Assembly: GCF_006494715.1 (NCBI RefSeq)
Contig: NZ_CP041151.1
Location: 2,852,001-2,916,000 of the forward strand
Length of the DNA stretch: 64,000 bases
Direction: 5' to 3'
Source: Shewanella sp. SNU WT4
Lineage (GTDB): Bacteria > Pseudomonadota > Gammaproteobacteria > Enterobacterales > Shewanellaceae
A program made the position numbers and the translations under genes. The notes under the pieces are model-generated. The model was not told the origin of the DNA, searched no databases, and worked only from the letters and a program-made list of their open reading frames with translations. Shown here piece after piece: positions 1 to 11,600 of this stretch. Position 1 is the first letter of the stretch. Every line of letters starts with the position of its first letter.

Positions 1-75
1 GCCAGCAAGTCGCTCATGCCATGTGATGCAATCTAGTGTGTAATGCTATGTGAAGAGATGCGGCTTAAATGAATA

Positions 76-115
76 GAGGCTGCGGCAAGTATTAAAAAAT
101 ACTTGCCGCAGCCTC
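76..115. repeat. Long perfect inverted repeat (18-bp stem) beside the oxygenase gene
   Basis: Arms 76-93 and 98-115 are perfectly complementary over 18 bp with a four-A loop. The hairpin lies just after the stop of the minus-strand oxygenase gene at 125, so it probably ends or protects that transcript. Neither side carries a T-run, which is unusual for an intrinsic terminator; the stem is also longer than any other hairpin in the window. Confidence 0.7.
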
Positions 116-124
116 ATTAATAGC

Positions 125-964
125 TTAAATCAGCCCTAGCTCGCGCAGGCGCTCCATTAAGTAAGAGTCCGCCGTATAGCGCTCAGATAGCACTACCTCA
201 GGCTTAGGGTGTAAAAATAGCGGCAAAGATAAACGTGAATGCTGACTACGCTCACCACTTGGATTAATCACTCGGTGTGTTGTCGATGGAAAGTATCCAC
301 CCGAGGCTTCTTGCAGCATGTCGCCGATATTAATGATCAAGTTACCAAAATCACACGGCACATCTAACCATTCCCCATTTTTAGCCAGCACCTGCAAACC
401 AGGCTCATTGGCCGCCGGTAAAATAGTTAATAGATTAATGTCTTCATGGGCAGCAGCGCGAATAGCGCCAGGCTCTTCCACACCTGTCATTGGCGGGTAA
501 TGCAAAATACGCAGTAAGGTTTTGTGGCTATCTTTAATCATCTCAGATAACGCCATGGATAAATTGGCCTGCACTGCTGCTGGCGCATAGGCCTCAACCC
601 AAGCTAATAACTCGGCGGCAAAGGCGTTGGTGCGCTGATAATAATCAAGAATTTGCTCAGACAATTCAGGCGGGACCTTGCCCCACGGATAAACATGAAA
701 GTACTCTTTAATGTCTTTAACGCTATGGCCTTTAGCGGTTTCTGACACGCTAGCAGGAAAGTAACCATCTTGAGTTGCTGGTGAAAACTCAAATTGATAT
801 TTGCGTTCTGAATTAAAAAACTCTTGCCATTGTTGATAAATAGATTCAACTAATTCTTGCGGAATAGGATGGTTTTTAAGAACCCCAAAGCCAGTTTCAT
901 GTAAGGATTTCACGAATAGCTCAGCGGCATTGTCAGCTTGATAATCGACTGTTTCCAATGTCAT
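125..964 (-). CDS. Isopenicillin N synthase-like 2-oxoglutarate/Fe(II) oxygenase
   Basis: A 279-residue soluble protein of the 2-oxoglutarate and Fe(II)-dependent oxygenase superfamily (IPNS-like), expected to couple oxidation of a small substrate to decarboxylation of 2-oxoglutarate. The C-terminal half shows the iron ligands: His and Asp in AAHEDIN, a second His in STTHRVINP, and the 2-oxoglutarate-binding Arg/Ser in RLSLPLF. An N-terminal DIOX_N-like part (LHETGFGVLKNHPI) is present. Length matches the family. It appears monocistronic, with a long hairpin behind its stop. The substrate cannot be told from sequence; these bacterial members are often of unknown role. Confidence 0.85.
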   Translation of the reverse strand: MTLETVDYQADNAAELFVKSLHETGFGVLKNHPIPQELVESIYQQWQEFFNSERKYQFEFSPATQDGYFPASVSETAKGHSVKDIKEYFHVYPWGKVPPELSEQILDYYQRTNAFAAELLAWVEAYAPAAVQANLSMALSEMIKDSHKTLLRILHYPPMTGVEEPGAIRAAAHEDINLLTILPAANEPGLQVLAKNGEWLDVPCDFGNLIINIGDMLQEASGGYFPSTTHRVINPSGERSQHSRLSLPLFLHPKPEVVLSERYTADSYLMERLRELGLI

Positions 965-1105
965 AAATGCTCTTTGATATTATTAAAATGAGGGCGATTG
1001 TAAAGCTAAACCCTAACAAGGCAAGCGCAATTAGGCGCTTGCGGTTAAGTGCTTACTATCAATATGAGCTAAGCCAATGAAGTTGCTAAGTAATTACTAA
1101 TATTG

Positions 1106-1537
1106 CTAGGCCATGGATTGCGTGGCCAGCGTGATTACGCACAGCAGTAATAGCGCTATGTTGGCCAGCATTGCCAGTAAGTAGAAGTAACTGCGCGGGC
1201 TGGGGTTTTTCTCTGTGGCTATCACGTAATACAGCCACATATGCACAAGGCGCGCTAACGCCATGACCCAAATCAGCGCGGCCGTCGCGGCCGCATTGGT
1301 GCCGACTAAGATCGCTAACAAGGCGCAGCCCAGCATAGGCGTGATATTTTCCAGTGAATTAGCAAAGGTGCGGTTTGAGCGAAACACAAATGATGCGTGA
1401 CTTAAAGAGGCATCGATTTTACCTGGGATGGCACCAGGTTGTGATGCCTTACTAAAGGCGGCAACTAAGGCTTGCACCAATAAGGTGGCTATCAATACAA
1501 CTATGCCCCAAAAGGCCCAAGTGTAAGCACTAAACAT
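1106..1537 (-). CDS. MAPEG family membrane protein
   Basis: A 143-residue integral membrane protein with about four hydrophobic helices. The segment FRSNRTFANSLENITPML carries the Arg, Asn and Glu pattern of the MAPEG family (membrane-associated proteins in eicosanoid and glutathione metabolism). An upstream start at 1585 would add 16 residues, but the ATG at 1537 begins MFSAYTW and has an AGGAAA ribosome site just before it, so I use 1537. Bacterial MAPEG proteins may be glutathione-dependent, but the function of this subgroup is not established. No operon partner is evident. Confidence 0.8.
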   Translation of the reverse strand: MFSAYTWAFWGIVVLIATLLVQALVAAFSKASQPGAIPGKIDASLSHASFVFRSNRTFANSLENITPMLGCALLAILVGTNAAATAALIWVMALARLVHMWLYYVIATEKNPSPRSYFYLLAMLANIALLLLCVITLATQSMA

Positions 1538-1752
1538 ACGATTTCCTGAAATAAAAGAGGATGGCATTAACGGCAATAAGCACATAAAACTTAAGCATAT
1601 AAAACTTTAGTGCAGCCGTAGTTCATAACCTAAATTAGAGCCAAGATATCAATGCATTAGGTTAAGAGCAATCAGAGTGTTTCAGCTAATGCCATTGTGA
1701 TGGCAAGAAACGGCGAATATCATTACAATACGCGTTTTTTGTCGCCAAAGGC

Positions 1753-2472
1753 TTGCCATTGAAACTTAGTAAACGCTTACATCAACTCGATGCTATGGTC
1801 GCCAATGATTATCAGCATGTGTGGGATTGCTGCTGCGATCATGGATTTTTAGGCGCCGCGCTATTAACGCGCCAAGCCGCGCCCCACATTCATTTCGTTG
1901 ATATAGTGCCAAGCTTAATGGCGCAACTGGATGAGAAACTGCAGCGCTTTTACCCAGACAACCGCGCTTACCAAACCCATTGTTTAGATGTGAGTCAATT
2001 ACCGCTTGAAAGCTTCCCAGGTAACACCTTAGTGATCATTGCCGGCGTTGGCGGCGAGTTAATGTCGCGCTTTATTGCTGATATTCATGGGCGCCATCCA
2101 GAGATTACTATTGACTGGCTGTTATGCCCGACCAATCAGACCTTTCATTTGCGTAGCCACTTAATTGATTTTGGTTTTAGCCTTAATGATGAAGTGCTGC
2201 TTGAAGAAAATCAGCGTTATTATGAAATCTTGTCAGTAACATCTACAGGGGCATTAGCGCCCGCGCGCGACAATCAGGCTATAACCGCCATTAGCCCTGT
2301 GGGTGCTAAGTTGTGGCAAACTATCGAACTTACCTCTAAGCACCAAACTCGGTTAGCTGAGCGCTATCGCGATAATTTGCTCAAGCATTATCAGCGCGTT
2401 AACCAAGCCAGCGATACTGATGTTGGTCATATTATTGCTGCCTATAAAAATGCGCCGCTAGCGCAATGCTAA
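1753..2472 (+). CDS. trmK: tRNA (adenine-N1)-methyltransferase, TrmK family
   Basis: A 239-residue SAM-dependent methyltransferase of the COG2384/TrmK family, which methylates N1 of adenine 22 in tRNA. The N-terminus LSKRLHQLDAMV is typical of the family, motif I appears as DCCCDHGFLGAALL, and IIAGVGGELM matches the family's post-motif region. The start is a TTG at 1753 with an AAAGG only a few bases upstream; spacing is tight, so a different start is possible, but no better in-frame ATG precedes the conserved LSKRL block. It stands alone between convergent or divergent neighbours. Confidence 0.8.
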   Translation: MPLKLSKRLHQLDAMVANDYQHVWDCCCDHGFLGAALLTRQAAPHIHFVDIVPSLMAQLDEKLQRFYPDNRAYQTHCLDVSQLPLESFPGNTLVIIAGVGGELMSRFIADIHGRHPEITIDWLLCPTNQTFHLRSHLIDFGFSLNDEVLLEENQRYYEILSVTSTGALAPARDNQAITAISPVGAKLWQTIELTSKHQTRLAERYRDNLLKHYQRVNQASDTDVGHIIAAYKNAPLAQC

Positions 2473-2524
2473 TGGCGCGCGTTTGTTTGCTCTTTTGTTT
2501 TAGAAACTGCTGCCTTAGATGCGT

Positions 2525-3352
2525 TTAGCAAAAATCTAGCATGGCCCGTAACTCAGGATGCTGATAGCGAAAGCCTAACTGCTGACAGATTTTATCGCCG
2601 CTAACACGTTTACTCTTGATGCTTGCCGCGCTAAACGTAGAAAACTCAGGCGGCGTTAAGCCTAAATGCTTAGCCGCATACTGATAAAAGGTTTGTTTAT
2701 TAAGATGCTCTGGCGCGCACAGATTATAAATGCCACTGCAATGAGGCGTCTTAAGTAAACAGATAACCCCAGCAATGCAATCATCAAGATGCACTAGATT
2801 GACGGCCAAGTGACCATCGGCAACTGCGGTTTTACCCGCAAAAAATCGCCCAGGGTGGCGCTTAGGGCCAACGAGCCCAGCAAAGCGCACTGTGCAGGCA
2901 TTGGGGAAATCACTAAATAATTGCTCTGCGGCAACAAACACTTGCGCCCTCGCCTCAATCGATGGCGCGCTGGTTTCATCCACGTCGGCATCTGGGTACA
3001 CACCTGTGGTACTAATAAAAATTACCCGCTTATTACCACTATGGATAATGGCTTGGCGCAAACTGCGTAACTGCGCTAAGTAATCCTCACTACTTTGACC
3101 ACCACGAAGCCCTGGCGGAATATTAATTATTATGGTGTCAGCATCAAGTAGACCTTGCTTATTGGCTACCACCAATGACTCAGTCTGAGCTAAATCCAAC
3201 ACAAAACCTGCAATGCCTAGCTCTTGTAACTGCGCCGCGCCTTGCTCGCTTCGGCGCGTGCCCGACACTTGCCAGCCTTGCTGAGTTAATGCTTGAGCTA
3301 ATGGCAAACCAAACCAGCCACAGGCAATAATTGCCACTTTGTTATTACTCAT
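2525..3352 (-). CDS. YeeZ-like NAD(P)-dependent epimerase/dehydrogenase
   Basis: A 275-residue Rossmann-fold protein similar to E. coli YeeZ of the extended SDR/NAD-dependent epimerase group. The N-terminus VAIIACGWFGLPLAQAL is a variant glycine-rich nucleotide-binding loop, followed by GTRRS. VIFISTTGVYPD holds the usual Ser/Thr and Tyr region, and the C-terminal third has a NAD-epimerase-like layout (IYNLCAPEH). Start at 3352 is preferred over 3379 because a GAGG motif lies about 11 bases upstream of that ATG. The substrate is unknown for the family. Confidence 0.75.
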   Translation of the reverse strand: MSNNKVAIIACGWFGLPLAQALTQQGWQVSGTRRSEQGAAQLQELGIAGFVLDLAQTESLVVANKQGLLDADTIIINIPPGLRGGQSSEDYLAQLRSLRQAIIHSGNKRVIFISTTGVYPDADVDETSAPSIEARAQVFVAAEQLFSDFPNACTVRFAGLVGPKRHPGRFFAGKTAVADGHLAVNLVHLDDCIAGVICLLKTPHCSGIYNLCAPEHLNKQTFYQYAAKHLGLTPPEFSTFSAASIKSKRVSGDKICQQLGFRYQHPELRAMLDFC

Positions 3353-3522
3353 AGTTATTATCGCCTCGAGAATTGCCACTAAAAATAATGATTATCAGTA
3401 AGATAGTATCAAGTCGCTAATGATGACGACACTAGATTAAATCATTAGCAAGCATTTATTAAATATGAGGGATGAGGGATTAACTGACATTAGCAATGAA
3501 GTTAAGTTTTGCATTCAAACAT

Positions 3523-4878
3523 TCACTTAACGGCAGCGGTGAAGTAATAACTGATGGCCGCATCGGCCTTCAGCGCTTTTATGGCATTTTCAGTGAGGGA
3601 TTCAAGCTTAATGACTTCTTCAATGCGTAAATTGGCGCTCGCCAGAAATTTAAGCCCAGCGTCTGTACCATCAATCTCGCAGCCCCAAACAGCGGGTGTT
3701 TCCACGTTCGCTGACGTCATCAATACCTTACCTATGGAACCATCAGATAAACGCACTAAAGTACCAGGCGGATATTGACCAAGCACACTCTCTAAGGTTT
3801 GCATAAGCTCATTAGCATGCTTGCCGGCGCTATGGTTAGATAAATGCCCAAGTGCGTCTTGGGGGGAGCCCATATTATCGCCACCTATTTGATGATCATA
3901 CTCATCAGCCAAGGCCACTATTTGGGTGAGTAACGGAATATCATTACCCTGTAAGCCATCAGGATAACCACTGCCGTCAATACACTCATGATGGTGGCGC
4001 GCAATATCGCACACTCGCTCATCAAAGCGCGCAGGGCTATCGACTAGCTCGTGGCTAAAACGAGTATGCAGTTTCATCAGCTTGCGCTCGTCATCACTCA
4101 AACTAAATAGACTGGCGCGCAGGGAGTCAGGCAGAGTTAACAGGCCAATATCATGAAATAAACTTCCAAGTGCCAAGCACTTAAGATCATCAATGGGTAA
4201 ATTTAGGGCGCGGCCAATGCTTAAGGCTAATACCGCCACAGAGCTTGAATGCTGAGTCACACTAATTTGACTGTCACCTAAGTCCACTAAGGCTAACTTT
4301 GCCGTGGGGTGCTCTTGTAAATGATCAATCATTTCAAGGGCTAATTGCTCGGCTAATTTAATGGCACCTTGAGGATCATGACCTAATAGACTGTAGGTCA
4401 TACGAGTATCATTAACCGCATGCAAGAAACGCTGCTGACTAAGGCGAATGGCTTTACGTGTTTGAAATTGCTGACTATGGGAATGAGGCACAAGTAAGTG
4501 ATGATTATCGCGGTTCGAGTCTTCAGTAAAATCTGGTTCAGCCAGCGGCTCGCCGGCAATCAAATACACAAATTGGCAGCCTAAGCCGCGGATCATTTCT
4601 ATCTGCAGCGCAGAGCTCAGAGTAATGCGATTTATCCAGAATGGATTATCTTGCCAAGATAAGGGCAATTTGACGGTTAAGCCAACTTGTAACCTATTCA
4701 GGGGGATTTGTGGCAAGTGCTCTTTGGCCAATCTAAGACACTCCTTTGTCACCTCAGACTGAATCACGTGAGTCTGAGATCTTTCTACTTCACAGCTATC
4801 TAATTCACTATAGTTAAGCCTGATTGAAATCGCGCAGGCATTATGTGTGTAACTTGGCAATAGTCGCGCTAAAAGCAA
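3523..4878 (-). CDS. HD-GYP domain cyclic-di-GMP phosphodiesterase with DUF3391
   Basis: About 451 residues. Residues 60-110 match the DUF3391 domain that precedes many HD-GYP proteins (LNRLQVGLTVKLPLSW). The HD-GYP domain follows: His242-Asp243 in FHDIG, HHHE at 295-298 and Gly-Tyr-Pro at 304-306 in DGSGYPDGL, so metal-binding residues look intact and hydrolysis of c-di-GMP is likely. No transmembrane segment is seen, so it should be cytosolic. The listed start is a TTG and the first 45 residues have no family support; a start nearer residue 38 (GTG) is equally possible. No partner diguanylate cyclase is nearby. Confidence 0.85.
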   Translation of the reverse strand: MLLARLLPSYTHNACAISIRLNYSELDSCEVERSQTHVIQSEVTKECLRLAKEHLPQIPLNRLQVGLTVKLPLSWQDNPFWINRITLSSALQIEMIRGLGCQFVYLIAGEPLAEPDFTEDSNRDNHHLLVPHSHSQQFQTRKAIRLSQQRFLHAVNDTRMTYSLLGHDPQGAIKLAEQLALEMIDHLQEHPTAKLALVDLGDSQISVTQHSSSVAVLALSIGRALNLPIDDLKCLALGSLFHDIGLLTLPDSLRASLFSLSDDERKLMKLHTRFSHELVDSPARFDERVCDIARHHHECIDGSGYPDGLQGNDIPLLTQIVALADEYDHQIGGDNMGSPQDALGHLSNHSAGKHANELMQTLESVLGQYPPGTLVRLSDGSIGKVLMTSANVETPAVWGCEIDGTDAGLKFLASANLRIEEVIKLESLTENAIKALKADAAISYYFTAAVK

Positions 4879-4903
4879 TCAAGCCATGCCGCCCTAGTTG
4901 ATA

Positions 4904-4933
4904 AAAACAGCCAGCATATAAGCTGGCTGTTTT
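4904..4933 (-). terminator. Rho-independent terminator of the DUF2919 gene
   Basis: A 12-bp perfect stem (4904-4915 with 4922-4933) flanked by A and T runs. It sits 14 bases past the minus-strand stop at 4947 and reads as a terminator in both directions. Confidence 0.85.
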
Positions 4934-4946
4934 ATGGAAATACGAT

Positions 4947-5423
4947 TTAAGTCGTTAGCGACTCTGAAGGCCACTCGTCTAAATAAGCTTGTAAATGCTT
5001 AGACTTAGCTAAGTAAATTGAGCCCCAGAATAAGGCTAAGCCATCTAATGCCGTCATCCAATGGAACACCATAAAGGTATGATCAATGCGAGTGGCTAAT
5101 TGCCATGCTTCTAGCACTAGCATCATCATCAATAACCATTTAAATAAGGAAAACGGCGTTTTGAGCCAAGTGGGCTTACGGCGACGTTCTGCCAACACCA
5201 GCACAAACAACAACACAGCGCCAAGACCAGTCACCAGTGACTGAATAAAATCCATTTGTAATGGATAGAATATTCTCACTAACCCTGCGCGATCCGCCGC
5301 TTGTGTCAAAGACATGACCCAAATAACATAACCACGACCTAGAAAGGCCAGTAATAAATAAAGTAAGAATGGCGGCGCCACTCGGCCATGGTCATCACGC
5401 CAGGCGATTGTTTGTAAATCCAA
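4947..5423 (-). CDS. DUF2919 family inner-membrane protein (YfeZ-like)
   Basis: A 158-residue protein with four predicted hydrophobic helices (PFLLYLLLAFLGRGYVIWVM; SLVTGLGAVLLFVLVL; LLMMMLVLEAW; ALDGLALFWGSIYL). The pattern, including a first helix followed by a long loop and a positively charged RRRKP, fits DUF2919, which includes E. coli YfeZ. No function is known for the family. It has its own terminator and sits between ligA and the HD-GYP gene without overlap, so it is probably a single-gene unit. Confidence 0.65.
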   Translation of the reverse strand: MDLQTIAWRDDHGRVAPPFLLYLLLAFLGRGYVIWVMSLTQAADRAGLVRIFYPLQMDFIQSLVTGLGAVLLFVLVLAERRRKPTWLKTPFSLFKWLLMMMLVLEAWQLATRIDHTFMVFHWMTALDGLALFWGSIYLAKSKHLQAYLDEWPSESLTT

Positions 5424-5520
5424 TTCAGTCTCCTCTGTTCATGACATAAGATATGGCGATAGGACCTACATACACAAGGGCTATTAAATAAGATTCACCT
5501 AATGAAATAACTCAATTGCA

Positions 5521-5546
5521 AAAAAGCCTGCTATTGCAGGCTTTTT
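5521..5546 (-). terminator. Terminator after ligA
   Basis: An 11-bp stem: AAAAAGCCTGC at 5521-5531, loop TATT, complement at 5536-5546, with T-runs both ways. It follows the ligA stop at 5570. Its core AAGCCTGC/GCAGGCTT is the same as in the interrupted hairpin behind sohB at 54766-54786, which makes it a useful model for the intact form. Confidence 0.9.
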
Positions 5547-5569
5547 TTAAGATGATTAATTAACATAGT

Positions 5570-7627
<2,058 letters not shown>

Positions 7628-7646
7628 TTAACTGAGTGTGCTCAAC

Positions 7647-8639
7647 TTACATTTGGCGGCGGATGCGTTGAATATAAGCTTGCTTAGTATAATCATCCCA
7701 TGGCTGACGGCTACCATCGAGCACTTGAGCATCCAAATCATCAGCCATTTGCTCTGCGGAATTGAGCATGATCTGGAAGTTAATTAAGGCATCACCGTGA
7801 CAAGGCAGGGTCATAAACAATACCACGCCATGAGTGCTAAATTGCTCCATGGTATCTGGGTCAAATATGCCAGGCTTAAGCATGTTCGCCATAGAAAATA
7901 ACACCTTGCCATTGCCGGCATTATCTTGATGACGATGGAAAATGTTCATATCACCATATTTAAAATTCAGAGCCAGCAAGCAAGGTAATAATTCGGCGCC
8001 GTGGATTACTTGGCCTTCTTTAGCTACTAAGTGCAATACCAATACATCAACCGGATCGCCTAGCGGCGCATCATCTTCAATAATTTCATCATCAAAATCA
8101 TCAAAGCTGATGTCAAAATCATCTTGATAAGAATTGTTTTGATAAGCATCGGCAAGCTCAGCGGCACTTGGCGCAGCACTGAGCGGCTTAGATGGCGGCG
8201 TACTGTGACTTGATTGCGAGGCTGATCCAGCAGATTGGTGCGATTGAGGTTTATCTTGCCCCATGCTAGGTTCGCGGCGCTCACGACTGACTTTGATGCT
8301 TGGCTCAGACGCTAGGTTGACATCATCGCTTGAAGCTGTAGCAGGTCGGACACGTTGCACTGGGGTATGACCCTGTGTTTTCGCTGGGCGAGCTGGAGTA
8401 GATTCTGCATCACTGTCATCAGCGTGCACTTTACGCACGCGCACCTCACCAATGCCATCGGCATCAAAACCATCACGATCAAGGCTTTTACTATTAGATT
8501 TATCTTTATAAACCTTTGCCGTCGGGCTGTCACGCAGTGGCCTTGGCCGCTGCTTACGAATCGACCATAAACCATGCACTAGCACCGCGATGATGGCTAT
8601 CGCGCCCAGTATTGCCACGACTAGTTGAAAGTTTTCCAT
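7647..8639 (-). CDS. zipA: Cell division protein ZipA
   Basis: A 330-residue bitopic membrane protein that anchors and bundles FtsZ at the division site. The first 25 residues contain a single N-terminal membrane helix (LVVAILGAIAIIAVLVHGLW) followed by a basic stretch (RKQRPRP). Residues 40-190 are a low-complexity linker rich in Ser, Asp, Glu, Pro and Gln. Residues from about 195 form the C-terminal FtsZ-binding domain (DVLVLHLVAKEGQVIHG; GVVLFMTLP). It lies 17 bases after smc on the same strand, so smc-zipA are probably co-transcribed. Confidence 0.95.
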   Translation of the reverse strand: MENFQLVVAILGAIAIIAVLVHGLWSIRKQRPRPLRDSPTAKVYKDKSNSKSLDRDGFDADGIGEVRVRKVHADDSDAESTPARPAKTQGHTPVQRVRPATASSDDVNLASEPSIKVSRERREPSMGQDKPQSHQSAGSASQSSHSTPPSKPLSAAPSAAELADAYQNNSYQDDFDISFDDFDDEIIEDDAPLGDPVDVLVLHLVAKEGQVIHGAELLPCLLALNFKYGDMNIFHRHQDNAGNGKVLFSMANMLKPGIFDPDTMEQFSTHGVVLFMTLPCHGDALINFQIMLNSAEQMADDLDAQVLDGSRQPWDDYTKQAYIQRIRRQM

Positions 8640-8656
8640 GTATTACCCTATTGTTT

Positions 8657-11600
8657 TTATCCGGCGTCGGCCATCGCCACCGCTTCTTCAATATCAACCG
8701 CCACTATGCGCGACACTCCAGGCTCATGCATAGTCACCCCTGTAAGTTGATCAGCCATTTCCATCGTAATTTTGTTATGGCTAATATAAATAAATTGCAC
8801 TGTTTGCGACATTTCTTTCAATAAACGGCAAAAACGTTCGACGTTTGCATCATCTAATGGCGCATCTACCTCATCTAGCATACAAAAAGGTGCTGGATTG
8901 AGCCTGAAAATTGCAAAAACCAATGATAAAGCGGTTAGCGCCTTTTCACCACCCGAAAGCAGGTGAATTGTACTGTTTTTCTTGCCAGGTGGTTGCGCCA
9001 TAATCGACACCCCAGTTTCCAGCAGGTCATCATCAGTTAATGCCAAGTAAGCACTGCCGCCGCCAAACACTTTCGGGAACAAGCGTGAGAAGTCACCATT
9101 AATCTGATCAAAGGTCTCTTTAAAGCGACTCTTGGTCTCTTTATCAATTTTGCGAATGGCTTCTTCTAAGCTTGCCATGGCAGTACGTAAATCATTATCT
9201 TGCTCGTCCAGATACTGCTTACGTTTGGCTTGTTGGTCATATTCTTCAATGGCGGCTAAGTTAATGGCCCCAAGTAACCCAATCTGCTGACGAATATCAT
9301 CGAGTTGCTGCTGCCGTTTCGGGATGCTGATGTCCGATGTTATCTCACTATCAAGCGCAATCTCGGCTTCTTGCAATCGGCTTAACTGCCCTTGCAATTG
9401 CCCTTGAATACCTTCGCGCTTTAATTGCTGTTGATTTAAACGTGCGCTTAATTGCTCTATCTTGCCAATGACTTGTTTTTGCTGCAATAGTTTTGTATCA
9501 ATCTCGGCCTGTAAACTGGCTAATTGCGCCCTAACTACCACAATTTCACTCTGTAATTGTGATTGTTGTTGCAAACATGCCTGATGCTGCTGCTCTAATT
9601 CCGGTAAATGACTTAATGCCGAGTCTTGATTAGCCGATTTTGCATAAAGCGCGGCTATCTCAGCGCTGACTTCATTTAAGCGCTCAGTTAAGGCCTGCTG
9701 ACTTTGCTCAGACAAGGCCACTGCGGTTTGATGCTGCAAACTTTGACTATGGGCTTGCTGCGAACTGTGCTGCTCTTGTTGCCATACCAGTTTACTTTGC
9801 TGCCACAAATGCTGGTGTTGCTCTAACGCGCGCTGCGCTTGCATAAGTTGCTGCTCTTGATAAATAAGCTGCTCACTGAGTGCATTGCCATCAAGATCAA
9901 AGCGCGCCAACTCGTCATCTAATTCCGCTAATTCCTGCTGCAATGACATCTGCAAGCCTTGCTGCTGCGTCCATTGATCTTGCTCTTTATCAAATTGACT
10001 CCGAGCATGCAGACAATCTTGCGCCAACTTTTGTTCTACTAATTGTTGCTGCTGCACTTGTGCTTGCAAATGCGCCACTTGCGCATCCTGCAAGCGCTTA
10101 GCATCATCAAAATGCTGTTGCTGCTGTTTAAGGACGATTAACTGCTGCTCGCACTGCGCAATGCACTCATCTAACTCATGGGCTTGCGCCATTAACTGCA
10201 TAGGTTGGCTGTGAGTTTTGGCATTAAGACAAAAACCTTGGCCGATTAACTCGCCCGCTTGCGTCACGTAGCGCTGGCGCTGTTGCTCGCTGGCAGAAAG
10301 AGTGGCTAAGCGCGCTAAGGCATCCGCTTTATTGAGGACAAATTCAAGGTTAGTGAGCCAAGGCGCTAAATTGACCTGACTACTTAGCATGCCAAAGTCT
10401 TGGTTTTTAGATAACTGAAAACCTATACCATCAGTGTTAGGCGCGACATCGTCGGACGAGATATCTAGCCCATTAAGCACACCTTGCTGCAACACCGGCT
10501 CCAACACTAATTCGGCGGCCTTCTCCCAACCACTATCAACCTGTGTCACCTGCCAGACGCTGACATCATTACCCGCAGGTTTGGCCTTAGCCAGCAACTG
10601 CGCGATTAAATCGCTACGGCTTTGCAGGGCCGCAAGTTTTTGCTGCTCACTGCTTACCTTGCCGTTAACAGTGACTAACTGCTGTAACGCCGCGCCTTGC
10701 TTGTACTCAGCATCTTCAAGTTGCTGAGCAAGTTCAGTGCGTAATTCCTGCTGCAACGTGAGACCTGCGCTCAAGCTCTCAATACTGCTCGCTAGCGTTT
10801 GGCTTTGGCTTGTGCCTAATTGCTCTATTACGGCCGTTAATGCGCGCTGCTTTTCAAGGCGATGCTGCTCTTGATAACTGCGTTTATTGGCCGCTAATTG
10901 TTGCTTTAACTGCAATTCGCTCAGTGAATGCTGCCATTGCTGCTGAGTGTGAGTGGCGCCTGCCAAGGCTTTTTCGGCAAGGCTAACGTCTTTTTCTAGA
11001 CTCAGCAGTTGGGTTTGCTGTTGTTCACTTAACTGATGCAGGCTTTGCTGCTCAGCCATTAATACTTGATGACTCGTTTGCGCGGCTTTTGACTGCTGCA
11101 GCCATAAATCGCGATTAGCGTTAAGCTCAGCTAAACGCTGTTTATCTTGGGAATGTTGACGCTGCTGGAATTCAAGTTGAGAGCCTAAGCGCGCAAGTTC
11201 GGTCGCAATCCGAAAATTGTCCGCCACTAGTTGCTGCTCTTGACGCTCAACCTGCCCTTTAGTGATATTAAGTTCCGTCAGGCTCAATTCAAGCGCTTGC
11301 CATTGAGTCTTAGCCGCGGCGACCTCAGTTTGGCTTTCAAGTAACAACTGTTGGTATTGCTCGGCTTGCTCAAGTAGTCCTTGGTATTGAATTAACAATA
11401 ACTCAGCTAAGCCTTGCCGTTCTTGACGTTTAAGTTCGCGATAACTAAGTGCGGCCTCTGACTGCGCGGCCAACTTTTCTAACTGACTACCTAGCTCATG
11501 GCGGATATCGGCAAGACGGTCTAAATTCTCGCGGGTGTGACGGATACGGGTTTCGGTATCGCGCCGGCGTTCTTTATAGCGCGAAATACCGGCAGCTTCT

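Noticed and set aside
9880..10727. Open frames opposite smc (plus strand)
   Set aside because: They come from Gln/Leu/Ala-rich coiled-coil codons of smc and have no ribosome sites or known domains.
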